In this document: in pieces, positions 35,900 through 47,189 of the stretch
Layout of the letters: every line of letters begins with the position of its first letter
Position numbering within the stretch: the first letter of the stretch is position 1
Origin: Rhynchonema sp. JSB1_4
Lineage: Eukaryota; Nematoda; Chromadorea; Monhysterida; Xyalidae
Direction of reading: 5' to 3'
NCBI GenBank assembly: GCA_030248065.1
Contig: JASAMV010006129.1
Coordinates: 92,112 to 156,111 of the forward strand
DNA: 64,000 nt
The notes under the pieces: model-generated
The model's input: only the letters and a program-made list of their open reading frames with translations
The model's database searches: none
What the model was told of the DNA's origin: nothing
Made by a program: the position numbers and the translations under genes

Positions 35900-37075
35900 A
35901 TGACTCCCATTCAACTACTGGTACTCATGGCCGCAATAATTGGCATCGCAATTTGTCTCCTGATCGCAAAATTTAATCGACCTCAAATTGACTCAACGAC
36001 AACTGAACCATCGGAACAGGGTCGAAGACCGTGCGGATGCAAATGTGAGTGGTGCCAACCATAGAATGTGCCTATTTTATCATCATTAATTTTTAAAAAT
36101 CTTGCATTTACACGGCAAATTGCACTATTCTATGTGCGCTGAATGTGCTGCAATGTTCATTTAAAAAATCTAACGAGATGTTCTTTTTCAGGTAAACATG
36201 ATTCCTCCATTGAAAGCACAACCCCTATGGCATCTTTGATCACAAGTTCCTCAATTGACGACAGCAATCAAAACGAAAATGACACATCAATTAGTTTGGC
36301 TGAAAAAGTGTGTTATTGCAGTTCTCTAAAAAGTTTACACTCGATATAAAAGATGTTACATTACTTTTTAGGATCAACCATCAAGGAGAAGCGCAAGACG
36401 ACGAAAATCATCAAATAAAGTCCTCACACCATCTCCATCCCAAACCAAGCCAGAAATGTTTGATGTCGGCACACAAACGTTAGTAGTTTTAAAAAAAGTT
36501 AAAATTTTTTTTAATGAAATCTAATCTAATATCAAACATTTTATTCATTCTGCAGCAGTAATCAGAACGTGGGCAACCCGGTGCCCGGGGAAATGATCGA
36601 ATTCGAATCAGCAAGCGAAGATAAGTTAGTAATAAACATCAGTCAGTTAACATAACTTTTACTTTTTCGGCCTTTTGATCAGATGAAATAATAAATCTAA
36701 TTTTTTTTGCCAGTGCTGATCAGAATGAGGTGCGCTCAATGACCTCGACAGAAGACGAAGAAGGACTACGGAACAGGTAAGCGTTGAAGCACTCGCTTTT
36801 GAAACATCAACCTCTATACTTACGATTGATTGCAGTGGCCTCGTTGCCAAGTCTCAGAAAAAGCCCAACTGCTGTCGCGTGGATTATGTGCCCGAAGTTA
36901 TTGGCGTTAGTGACTTCAATATTTTGTTAATAAAATTTTGCATTCCCTGTCAAGAAGTTGTAAAAGAACAAGTATCTTTTTCAATTTCCAGGTTGTGAAA
37001 ACGAAGTCCAAATCTAAACCAGAAGCCGAAGCAGATGACCAGGACCTAACGTGGAGCAAAGATTACGATTATTAG
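35900..37075 (+). CDS. Small one-pass membrane protein with Ser/acidic tail, many tiny exons
   Basis: Exon 1 (35900-36044) starts MTPIQLLVLMAAIIGIAICL, a near N-terminal hydrophobic segment, then RPCGCK. At least six more tiny exons follow with GT-AG borders, for example from 36192 (KHDSSIESTTPMASL) and a block with SRRSARRRKSSNK. Later blocks contain EMIEFESASED, EVRSMTSTEDEEGL, KKPNCCRVDYVPEV and a final exon KSKSKPEAEADDQDLTWS ending at TAG 37073-37075. The tail is disordered, with a basic nuclear-localisation-like run. Layout is like the gene at 27922. Family not recognised. Confidence 0.6.
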
Positions 37076-37079
37076 GAAA

Positions 37080-38060
37080 GACATGAAATCTGAAACAACG
37101 GAATCCATATTTAATGATTATCATTACTGTCGCTAGATGAAGGTTCCCAACATTTACCACTCTCAAAGTGTATGATATTGATGCTATACCAAGTTGCTTG
37201 AGCAACAAATCAAGATGGAACAAAGCATAACATCAAAATAAATGTTGAAATCTGCGCCCATGAAATCTGTTTTGTTAAGAACCCGACCCCGATGCCAGAA
37301 AATAGGCTGGGGCCAAATTATCATCCTCTGTTGTTCTTTGCGTGTTCCACTTTCTGAGCGAAGGGAAAGTTTAAGTCTTCACATTATTGCCGGAACAACA
37401 CACAACACGAGCACAGACAGGCTGCTTGTAGCCGAACGCAAAGACACTATATCAGCAGAGAAATAAACAATCCGGATTATGAACGGTTGTTGTGCGCTGT
37501 CAACTACCGCGCCGTGGGGGCAATTGCAGAAGAAGGAACGTGAATCCCGACAATACCTTACACATGAAGGAACGTGACGAGCGACCAAATCCAAGCCGGT
37601 GTGGTTTGCTGTGTGGAAGGTAGGAGCATTGTTGTAAAATGGGGTGTGGGTCGTCATGTGTAGGCCTAAGCCTAAAAGCGCATTCTTAAGTGGGGCCCAA
37701 GCCTAAGCCTAAACCTGAAAACAAAGCCTGAAAATTCTGCCTATGCTTAAGCATTGGCCTGACCGGTTGATCAGTGCTCAACCGGAGGCTGGCCTAAGCC
37801 TAAGTGCATTGTAAGCCTAAGCCAAAGCCTAACCACAAGCCATACAGCCTATTTCCCATAAACACGACAAGTCCGTCGGTGGCTTGGGAAATGGTGCAAC
37901 AACGTGGATCCCGTCGATTTTTTGATAGAATGGACGGATTGGCTGGTTTGGACTAAGAAAGAGCTTCAGCCAGAGATAAAGGAAAGTCAAATAGGCTGTT
38001 TGGACAAAAGCGTTCATGCACCGGTCAATGTTTTCAGATCGAAACCGAAACTCGCTATCT
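37080..38060. other. Intergenic region with telomere-like tract and an unassigned frame
   Basis: Holds the GCCTAA-rich tract (37660-37842). After it, a plus frame at 37904-38062 reads DPVDFLIEWTDWLVWTKKEL. This could be an exon of the APC2-like gene that follows, but I see no family match and leave it unassigned. Confidence 0.35.
37660..37842. repeat. Degenerate interstitial GCCTAA (TTAGGC) tract
   Basis: Many GCCTAA units, several in direct succession (AGCCTAAGCCTAAACCTG), mixed with diverged sequence. TTAGGC is the nematode telomere repeat. The tract could be an old telomere seed or the arms of a MITE, since GGCCTAAGCC occurs on both sides of a spacer. Confidence 0.45.
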
Positions 38061-38064
38061 GCAC

Positions 38065-38313
38065 CAGGGTTGGATTAAAAAAAATTTTTATTATCGAACT
38101 TTTTTTTTAAGAAAGAAACTTTTTAAAATTTTTTTTAAAAATCACTTTTTTTGTTCCGGACCCCCAAAAAATTGGTTTCCAGACAAATGAATTTCTGAAA
38201 TCATGTTACTTAGGTATGTTTTGAGGGACACTAAAGAGAACTTCTCCACTGACTTGCATGTTTATGTCTATCGCCTGCTATCTGGCCCATTTAGTCATAA
38301 CTTTGAAAACCCG
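38065..38313. mobile_element. Truncated hAT-like MITE, CAGGGTTGGATTAAAA family
   Basis: Begins CAGGGTTGGATTAAAAAAA and matches the left half of the complete copy at 51037-51826 (shared ATGTTACTTAGGTATGTTTT and CTTCTCCACTGACTTGCATG). The homology stops near 38313 and no right end follows. It lies just upstream of the APC2-like exon. Confidence 0.65.
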
Positions 38314-38345
38314 AAATCTTGCTGAAATTATTTTCTTTAATTTAG

Positions 38346-39548
38346 CGTGGAAAAGGTTCCGTACGTTTCTCAAAGCTCATAAATTCCAGCCCATCTCGAT
38401 CAACGCTCGCATTCTATCAGCCCATTTCTGGCCGAAACTGAAAGACGATCGGTTGCAACCAGGGTTGGGCAAAAAAAACGACGGCGTTTTTTCTTAAAAA
38501 ACGATGTTTTTTTAAAAAAAACGCCTGGGTCGTTTTTCATTTTTTTTAAATCCTGAATTTCCTTGATTTTCCCTGATTTTTCAGGGAAAGTGCCCTGATT
38601 ATCAAGGAAAATCAATTTTTTATCCCATTTTTTTCAAAAAATTTTCGACCAATTTTTACTTTGTCGAGATACGTCGATATACGGAGTTTGACTTTCAGTG
38701 ATGACCCCGGCCAAAGTTGGTCCCATGATGAGGGTCTGATATGGGACCTTAACAACTCGCTAGAAAAGGGTTGAAACCCGTTTATTTTGCCTCAGAACAC
38801 ATAGAATTACTTCATTTAACCACGTTTTATTCAAAACATGAGCGTTTTCCAATTTTTTGAGGGCATATTTTGGTCATCTGCGCGTTTAAAAAAACGTTTT
38901 TTTAAAAAAAACGTTTTCTAAAAAAAAGATTTTTGAGAAAAAACGTTTTTTGCCCAACCCTGGTTGCAACTGCCTAGCACAATTCGACAGGTGTGTTTGG
39001 TTCTCATACTTGTTTGGTTTTATAGTAATTGTAATTCTAGTTGTAAGTCAAAGCAAAGATTACAAACCTGTGTAACGGAATCCATAATTTTTAGGCATTG
39101 GAAAAGTACAAGGGCAACTACAGAGTCGTACAAAGTGTCACGACGTATAGGCAATCCATCGGCTCATGGCACTTTTTATACACACAGTGCGCGTGCAGCA
39201 GCACACGCCATTTTCTAAACAAAATGTACACTTTGAGCGAGTGTCATACTTTGATGGCCCGCTTTTTAATTTATCCGGTTTTCATTTGCTGCTTGACATA
39301 ACACTTTTCTGCACTGTTGCAAAATTTGGGGATGTTTCAACAGATAACTGCAGAGAATAGATGCATTCATTGACGGCTGTAATGTAGCATGCAGCCTGTG
39401 TGTGTTGAGTGCCATGAGCCGGCGGACTGCCTATACGTTGGAATGGCATCAACAGCTGGGTACTGTAGATCTGGAACTATGTCCCGGCAGCTGAAATTGA
39501 CAGTCACACCACTTCAAGCCGCTGTTGTGTGGAAGTTTCAGGAAAAAG
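38346..39548 (+). pseudogene. APC2 (anaphase-promoting complex subunit 2)-like exons, one interrupted by a hAT MITE
   Basis: Exon 38346-38990 (acceptor ctttaatttag) reads WKRFRTFLKAHKFQPISINA, then ILSAHFWPKLKDD, is cut by an element, and resumes LQLPSTIRQ before gtgtgt. Next exon at 39095 gives ALEKYKGNYR. The exon from 39395 gives SAMSRRTAYTLEWHQQLGTV and, in a shifted frame, QLKLTVTPLQAAVVWKFQEK. This order matches the APC2 C-terminal region (ILS-x-x-FWP, ALE-x-Y, W-x-H-x-L-G-x-V, then TP-x-Q-A-x-V), the cullin-type part near the RING partner site. A one-base frameshift near 39480 and the absence of the rest of the gene suggest a fragment or decaying copy; a sequence error is possible. Confidence 0.6.
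38460..38962. mobile_element. hAT-like MITE inside the APC2-like exon
   Basis: The perfect 8-bp duplication GTTGCAAC (38452-38459, 38963-38970) surrounds a 503-bp element with ends CAGGGTTGGGC and GCCCAACCCTG. The arms are A/T tracts with AAAACGTTTTTT-type palindromes. Eight-bp duplications and CAGGG ends are typical of hAT. Removal plus one duplication gives DDR-LQL in frame. Confidence 0.85.
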
Positions 39549-39740
39549 GTAGGTATTATACAATAGTGTTTTCAATATTCTGGAAGTGTCAAAAGACTTT
39601 TTAATCGCTCAGGAAACCTTGCCGTTTTTCGGACCAGACCGTGCACAGATCATCGGATACACTTCCACAAAAAAATAAGAGCCACAACGAACGAGATTTG
39701 CACTGGCATGAAACTAGGTTGAGTGGCGGGTGAACGACCT

Positions 39741-40256
39741 GGGAGCACTTTCTATTTCATACAAATTGTAAGTTCTTACAAAAAAATGCTACAATTTGTA
39801 CCCAGGTACAAAAGTCACTTCACGCAGTCACAATTGTGAGTGATACAATTGTAAGAAGTTACAATTGTAACTGGGTACAATTGTACCCAGCTACAAAAGA
39901 AAATTTTGTAACTCGCATTGTAAGAAAAAAAAATTGTAGCTGGATGCACACCAATGGGACCGTCCTAACTCGATACAATTTGATTGTTTATCCATTATTT
40001 GACCCAGGCCCGATTTTTTAAATAATGTTTGTCATCTCTGGAAGCAATTTATTGCAAAATAATTTCATCAAACACGCGTTTTCAGGGTTGCCTAAGCGAA
40101 AGAAAATCGTGCCATCGAAACATTTTCCGCTCTATTGTATCCAGCTACAAAAATTGTAACTGGATACAAAATTATTGTGGAAAGTGGACTCACAATTGTA
40201 GGTAACTTTTGGTTACAAATTGTAAGTTTTTATTGTATGAAATAGAAAGTGCTCCC
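39741..40256. mobile_element. Fold-back element with GGGAGCACTTTCTATTTCAT ends
   Basis: The left end GGGAGCACTTTCTATTTCAT is mirrored exactly at the right end, and the interior is full of TACAATTGTAAC-type palindromes. Copy B (around 47280) lacks it, so it inserted after the duplication or was lost from copy B. The exact target duplication is unclear. Confidence 0.75.
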
Positions 40257-40518
40257 TGATTAGGCCTGTTTCCTCTGATAACCGACCTAACGCTTGCGGA
40301 TATTTGGAGATTAACTGATGTTGGTTTCTGACGCTGGCCGAAATTAGCTGCATTATCTAAAAATCATGTGGCCGAAATACAGATCCGATCGATCAGCAAG
40401 TTTGCGCCGTTCTTTGTTTCTTGTGAACTCTGTCAACTAATCTCAGTTGATGTTTTCAAAAATTTGTCCAGAAAATGGCGAAAGAAAACATGCCCGTCGT
40501 GTGTTCTGCGTGAACGTA

Positions 40519-40877
40519 TAGTCCAACCACCAGCTCATGAGACGACTTTTTTCAAAGCTTGCTTGGCCAGACTTAAAAATGCATCGATTACACGGGTTTT
40601 CGCAAACAAAAGAAAGAGATCCGGCTGAGAGACATGATGACAAGTTCCAGCTGGCTGACCTCAATTTGTTGCGTGCTTACGCAAACAGCAACGTTGTTCA
40701 ACACACAAGTGTTTTGGGAGTCAAAAGGGAATTTACGCACCGGGGTGGAGAGCGTATTGTAAAAAAACACGTGCGTTTCTCTTTCTATTACTTCCGAAAT
40801 ACGTGGAACCGGAACATTATTGGATCCGCACAAGCCAATTTAAAAAAAAGTCGTCTCATGAGTTCGTGGCTGGACTA
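40519..40877. mobile_element. 359-bp TA-flanked TIR element (copy 2)
   Basis: Same length and ends as the element at 34021-34379, TA on both sides (40517-40518, 40878-40879). The duplicated locus at 47541-47560 has GTGAACGTA followed directly by the right flank, i.e. the empty site with a single TA. This proves both the borders and the TA duplication. Confidence 0.9.
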
Positions 40878-41639
40878 TACGTGTTTCTGATTGAATGGTC
40901 CGTGGAACATGAGAAAGCTGTTCGGATTGAGCGACAGTTTATTCATTCGTGGCAAGATCGGACCACCGCTGGCTGCTGGGTTGGACATGATAACTGGCAG
41001 TGAAGGGATTGGGAATCAAGTTGGATTGGATTGGTGTTGTCAGTCAGTGGAAAAAGGATGGAATGATTGAAAATCGATTGTCACCCTGTTTATATAAATC
41101 CATAAAAAGTGAAGTCCGCTGTGTGGCAGAGAGTGCGTTCCTTTTTTCAGCGTATGTTGCTGCCAGAAAATAACTGTCTGACAGGCGCGCACCAAATAGT
41201 GATTGAAAAAAATCAAGAAACGGGGTCTATGGACCAAGGAAACAGTGGGTGAAATCAAAAAACAGTGGGTGAATCGTGAATCCCCACAGGCTGGGTGTGT
41301 TTTATGACCCACGTTGACTTGTTCAATTTTTAAAGCCTGGCCAGTAAAGCCCAAAAATGTGTGTGTGATGTGCATATTCTGCAGATGAATGGCTTTTACT
41401 GATCTGAATGTTTCTTGTTTATGTCGCTTCACCAATTCACGCGCACCAACAACTGTTCTATTTTACAAATCCTGGTATTTACGCCACGACCAAGGTTACC
41501 TTTATTTGTTCATGAAATATGACAGCTGTAAAATGAGAAGCAAGTCAGTGAAATCATCAGACTTTCGTTCTTTTCAGGTGCCGGTTTAATCCAGAGAGAA
41601 CTACATAGAGAGGTGTCATAATCGCGCTAAATGTTTTTT

Positions 41640-44600
41640 TTTCAAAAAATGGTGTCTGTTTCTTGTTGCAGATCTTCAGTACACAAATAAATTCATCTTT
41701 CCGTCCTTGACGATTTTCTTTCCATGCTCCTTCAACTTCATGCCCCATGCTGTGCCATCTGGCATAAACAAATCGTTGGTCATTGACGAGGCCGCTGAAA
41801 CAAATGCATGTTTTACGCTGTGGGACTGCTTGGATTTCTGGAAAGCCGTGACTGAAAACTACGCTAACCATGCGGGTGTATGTGGATTCGCCCGTCAACC
41901 GGTAGCTGGTCATGCAGCATGTTCAGCACCTTCGTGTAGCCTTCGTCCTTCCTATTGACAGTGATTGAGGTCACCAGATCGGTTAGTCGACACGCGCGAT
42001 TTAGACGCGTACCATAGCAGTTGCAGATGATTGCCTGAAACCAGAAAGTCCGGAGTTGAACACTGTGCGAAATTTGTGAAAAGCCTGTGAAGCACAGTAA
42101 ACCTAATGAAGTGCCACAAACCTCCTCGCCGGCTTGGAGCGCGGTGGACACGTGTCGCGATGGAAGGGCCGGCCACTCATCAGATTCCTCCTCGTTGGTT
42201 GACACGCCCGACATCGACGCGTTCGATTCTTGATTTCCCTGAAGAAGAAATGATTAGTCAGGATGAGGACCAGTTGGATGTGATTTGGAAATTTTGTATT
42301 TGCCTCGTGACTAGTTGAAATCAAACAATGAAAATGAAATCCAAAACATCCCCGCTAACCGCCGCGGCCTCCACAGCCGAATCGGTGATGTTTTGTGGCC
42401 AATCGATGGAAGGTCGCTGGTCGAGCCGCCCCGACGTCTACAATTCGAATTCGGCAGCACTTTCCGTATCCTTGTGCCTGAAAGGACAAAATCAACGTCT
42501 GTTGTGTAAAAATCAGTAGTGTCCCGAAAAACAGCGGAGAAGCATGGGTGAGTGAGCAGTCGAAAAGCAATTTTCTCGTCTTTGAGCACATTTCTGTTTG
42601 CAAAACTAGAGCCCTGTAACTCTGCTGTTTTGTACTGCACATCTAATTGCATGCAGTGGTTTTGTTAAAAAAATATTAAAAAAAAATTCGTTCCAAAAGT
42701 TAAAAACTTTTTTTATTATTTCGAGATTCGAAAATTTCTCGATTTTTTGCTCTAAAAGTGCTATTTTTTGCACAAAAATTGCTACTGTAGACATCATCTA
42801 ACCCTACCGTGGGTGTATTGGGTGCCATAATCGTTGTTTTGTGGCATCTAGACATAGTGCGCACACTCATAGGGCCTCTCATATGACTACACACGTACAT
42901 GCATGTGACTGGGTGGGCATTTATTTATCCATGCCCCAGACCCGAAAGGAGTGATTCTACTTTGTATTCACTCTAATTTCACACTATGTGCAGCTTATTT
43001 GCATTGGTCGTGTACCTAGACGTCAAAATTTCACCCAAAATTTCCATCCCGAATATCAGAATGCCATACCATCACACTCGCACCACCTGGGGAAGGGTAC
43101 GGGTGTGTACCTGACTATGGTTGGTACTTATCGACCATTGGATAGCATGGTTTTCGTATCACCTGTGTTTTATATGTTGTGGGTATTAGTTAGGATGAGG
43201 ACCAGTTGGGTGTGATTTGGAAATTTTGTATTTGCCTCGTGACCAGTTGAAATCAAGCAATGAAAATGAAATCCAAAACATCCCCGCTAACCGCCGCGGC
43301 CTCCACAGCCGAATCGGTGATGTTTTGAGGCCAATCGATGGAAGGTCGCTGGTCGAGCCGCCCCGACGTCTACAATTCGAATTCGGCAGCACTTTCCGTA
43401 TCCTTGTGCCTGAAAGGACAAAATCAACGTCTGTTGTGTCAAAATCAGTAGTGTCCCGAAAAACAGCGGAGAAGCATGGGTGAGTGAGCAGTCGAAAAGC
43501 AATTTTCTCGTCTTTGAGCACATTTCTGTTTGCAAAACTAGAGCCCTGTAACTCTGCTGTTTTGTACTGCACATCTAATTGCATGCAGTGGTTTTGTTAA
43601 AAAAATATTAAAAAAAACTTCGTTCCAAAGTTAAAAACTTTTTTTATTATTTCAAGATTCGAAAATTTCTCGATTTTTTGCTCTAAAAGTGCTATTTTTG
43701 CACAAAAATTGCTACTGTAGACATCATCTAACCCTACCGTGGGTGTATTGGGTGCCATAATCGTTGTTTTGTGGCATCTAGACATAGTGCGCACACTCAT
43801 AGGGCCTCTCATATGACTACACACGTACATGTGACTGGGTGGGCATTTATTTATCCATGCCCCAGACCCGAAAGGAGTGATTCTACTTTGTATTCACTCT
43901 AATTTCACACTATGTGCAGCTTATTTGCATTGGTCGTGTACCTAGACGTCAAAATTTCACCCAAAATTTCCATCCCGAATATCAGAAAGCCATACCATCA
44001 CACCCGCACCACCTGGGGAAGGGTACGGGTGTGTACCTGACTATGGTTGGTACTTATCGACCATTGGATAGCATGGTTTTCGTATCACCTGTGTTTTATA
44101 TGTTGTGGGTATTAGTCAGGATGAGGACCAGTTGGGTGTGATTTGGAAATTTTGTATTTGCCTCGTGACCAGTTGAAATCAAACAATGAAAATGAAATCC
44201 AAAACATCCCCGCTAACCGCCGCGGCCTCCACAGCCGAATCGGTGATGTTTTGTGGCCAATCGATGGAAGGCCGCTGGTCGAGCCGCCCCGACGTCTACA
44301 GTTCGAATTCGGCAGCACTTTCCGTATCATTGTGCCTGAAAGGACAAAATCAGCGTCTGTTGCGTAAAAATCAGTAGTGTCCCGAAAAACAGCGGAGAAG
44401 CATGGGTGAGTGAGCAGTCGAAAAGCAATTTTCTCGTCTTTGAGCACATTTCTGTTTGCAAAACAAGAGCCCTGTAACTCTGCTGTTTTGTACTGCATTT
44501 CTAATTGCATGAAGTGGTTTTTTAAAAAAATTTTTTATTAAAAAAATTCGTTCCAAAAGTTAAAAATTTTTTTTATTATTTCAAAATTCGAAAATTTCTC

Positions 44601-46280
44601 GATTTTTTTTGCTCTAAAAGTGCTATTTTTTGCACAAAAATTGCTACTGTAGACATCATCTAACCCTACCATGGGTGCATTGGGTGCCATAATCGTTGTT
44701 TTGTGGCATCTAGACATAGTGCGCACACTCACAGGGCCTCTCATATGACTACACACGTACATGTGACTGGGTGGGCATTTATTTATCCATGCCCCAGACC
44801 CGAAAGGAGTGATTCTACTTTGTATTCACTCTAATTTCACACTATGTGCAGCTTATTTGCATTGGTCGTGTACCTAGACGTCAAAATTTCACCCAAAATT
44901 TCCATCCCGAATATCAGAAAGCCATACCATCACACCCGCACCACCTGGGGAAGGGTACGGGTGTGTACCTGACTATGGTTGGTACTTATCGACCATTGGA
45001 TAGCATGGTTTTCGTATCACCTGTGTTTTATATGTTGTGGGTATTAGTCAGGATGAGGACCAGTTGGGTGTGATTTGGAAATTTTGTATTTGCCTCGTGA
45101 CCAGGTGAAATCAAACAATGAAAATGAAATCCATAACATCCCCGCTAACCGCCGCGGCCTCCACAGCCGAATCGGTGATGTTTTGAGGCCAATCGATGGA
45201 AGGTCGCTGGTCGAGCCGCCCCGACGTCTACAATTCGAATTCGGCAGCACTTTCCGTATCCTTGTGCCTGAAAGGACAAAATCAACGTCTGTTGTGTCAA
45301 AATCAGTAGTGTCCCGAAAAACAGCGGAGAAGCATGGGTGAGTGAGCAGTCGAAAAGCAATTTTCTCGTCTTTGAGCACATTTCTGTTTGCAAAACAAGA
45401 GCCCTGTAACTCTGCTGTTTTGTACTGCATTTCTAATTGCATGAAGTGGTTTTTAAAAAAATTTTTTTATTAAAAAAAATTCGTTCCAAAAGTAAAAAAT
45501 TTTTTTTATTATTTCAAAATTCGAAAATTTCTCGATTTTTTTGCTCTAAAAGTGCTATTTTTTGCACAAAAATTGCCACTGTAGACATCATCTAACCCTA
45601 CCATGGGTGCATTGGGTGCCATAATCGTTGTTTTGTGGCATCTAGACATAGTGCGCACACTCACAGGGCCTCTCATATGACTACACACGTACATGTGACT
45701 GGGTGGGCATTTATTTATCCATGCCCCAGACCCGAAAGGAGTGATTCTACTTTGTATTCACTCTAATTTCACACTATGTGCAGCTTATTTGCATTGGTCG
45801 TGTACCTAGACGTCATAATTTCACCCAAAATTCCCATCCCGAATATCAGAAAGCCATACCATCACACCCGCACCACCTGGGGAAGGGTACGGGTGTGTAC
45901 CTGACTATGGATGGTACTTATCGACCATTGGATGGCATGGTTTTCGTATCACCTGTGCTTTATATGCACCTAGAACACGTTATGTAACAAAAATACGCCT
46001 ATTTTGTACTTGAGCGCTCATTTTTTATCGTGTTGGGCAGATTTTGGCTGAAATAAAAAAAATTTTTAATTAAAAAAAATTTAAAAAAATGAGGTTCAAA
46101 TAAAAATTTTTTTATTGACCACTGATTGCATGTTCAACTATTCACCCGAACGGCGTTGTGACACTTCGCGCGCACGGCGTAGCCTTTTCCGTCTATGTAG
46201 AACCTTGTTGACCCAAATCTCGCTTGCGTATGTTCTTTGGTCAGCCATCGACCTGAATGTGAATGGATCTTACCACGTGC
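41640..46280 (-). CDS. Unrecognised minus-strand gene, copy A, with an exon inside the tandem array
   Basis: Exons on the minus strand from 5': a block at ~46128-46280 (RWLTKEHTQARFGSTRFYID, GKGYAVRAKCHNAVRVNS), then repeated blocks in the array (LDQRPSIDWPQNITDSAVEA). Next is an exon near 42120-42240 (GNQESNASMSGVSTNEEESD up to LQAGEE), then 41915-42035 (ICNCYGTRLNRACRLTDLVT up to DQLP). The last, 41685-41850, has MTNDLFMPDGTAWGMKLKEH and ends NLFVY before TGA. Phases agree. Several differences among array copies and between duplicates are synonymous in these frames, supporting past coding constraint. Function unknown. Confidence 0.5.
42256..45985. repeat. Tandem array, about four ~930-bp units
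   Basis: Identical landmarks recur at 42988, 43914, 44846 and 45778 (spacing 926, 932, 932). Each full unit contains the exon-like block with TCGAGCCGCCCCGACGTCTA, an A/T-rich spacer and the GTGACTGGGTGGGCATTTAT segment. Units differ by few percent. The single unit in copy B (49317-49690) shows that the array arose by local expansion in copy A. Confidence 0.9.
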
Positions 46281-46761
46281 AGTGTTCTCAACTTTTTCGT
46301 AGGTCATCTTCTTTCATTCGGACTGACGATGTTCTGGTGCACGGCCTGATTGTGAAAACACGGCCAAACGGGCAACACACTACACCATCTTTGCTGGGCT
46401 CAGGCAATGCATTTATTTGCAAAATGTAGCCTGCGTGAAGCATCAGCCAGCGGGAGGGCGAGCCCCTGAGTGAACTATGTACATAACGGATGCCTGTTGT
46501 CTTAACCTTGGCCCCTTCCATTTAACTATAGTAGCAGTACACGCATGTCAAAGTAATTTACGTTTTGAAAAGCGTCAGAATTCTGATGCTACAACATATA
46601 AAGATAAACTGATCAAGATTATCAACGGTTAACCATATTTGATTTTCTTCGTCTTCAAAATGTTGTGACGTTTTTGTGCTTTTGTGAAGTTTTCGCCGTT
46701 GATTTTAGACAGTAGATATTTGGATCGATGGCTGAATGATGACTGAATGGAAATATAAATC

Positions 46762-47162
46762 TTAGGGCGCCCATAGTCATAGTGGAAAATGGAAATGGAA
46801 ATGCAAAAAATAATCTATGTCCAAGTTTTCCATTTCCATTTTCCAATATGACTAAGGGCATACTGGAAAATGGAAAATGGAAATGAAACAAAACATTTTC
46901 TGTGTGAAATCTGACCAATCAGCGGCCGAGAATTGAGTGGAACAGAAAATGTTTTTGTCACATGTCAAAACATGGCTGCTGCAGTAAATGTTTTATTTCA
47001 TTTCCATTTTCCGTTTTCCAGTATGCCCTTAGTCGTATTGGAAAATGGAAATGGAAAACTTGGACATAGATTACCATTTTTTCTATTTTTTACCATTTTT
47101 TGTAAAATGGTGTTTTTTTGAAGTTCCATTTCCATTTTCCACTATGACCAAGGGCGCCTTTA
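46762..47162. mobile_element. Large palindromic fold-back element rich in GGAAAATGGAAATGG
   Basis: The outer arm GGGCGCCCATAGTCATAGTG is mirrored by CACTATGACCAAGGGCGCCT. A second inverted pair, CTAAGGGCATACTGGAAAAT, lies inside at 46852-47033. The whole 400 bp can fold into a long hairpin. It abuts the left border of duplication copy B. Confidence 0.7.
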
Positions 47163-47189
47163 GTAAAACAGCAACTGTGTGTGTGTGTG

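Larger units (their letters stand above)
39645..46290. repeat. Segmental duplication, copy A
   Basis: From the GTGCACAGATCATCGGATAC region to the end of the block at 46280, the order of sequence matches copy B (47190-49870) at high identity. Copy A carries two extra insertions (39741-40256 and 40519-40877) and has a ~930-bp tandem array. It lacks ~400 bp present in copy B at 48890-49290. Confidence 0.8.

Noticed and set aside
35528..35914. A 128-codon minus frame
   Set aside because: Most of it is the body of the MITE at 35496-35800, and the start lies over the first exon of an opposite-strand gene.
43186..45442. Minus-strand 132-codon frames in each array unit (CRRRGGSTSDLPSIG)
   Set aside because: Substitutions between units are non-synonymous here but synonymous in an overlapping minus-strand frame (RPSIDWPQNITDSAV), so this is a shadow frame.
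37660..45985. Repeats considered as a CRISPR array
   Set aside because: Units are ~930 bp or irregular 6-mers, not short repeats with unique spacers, and the genome is eukaryotic.
42988..46000. Plus-strand frames repeated in each array unit (starting MQLICIGRVPRRQNFTQNFH)
   Set aside because: They are conserved only because the DNA is tandemly copied. Nearly all differences change the amino acid, and a neighbouring unit truncates the frame, so no coding constraint is visible.
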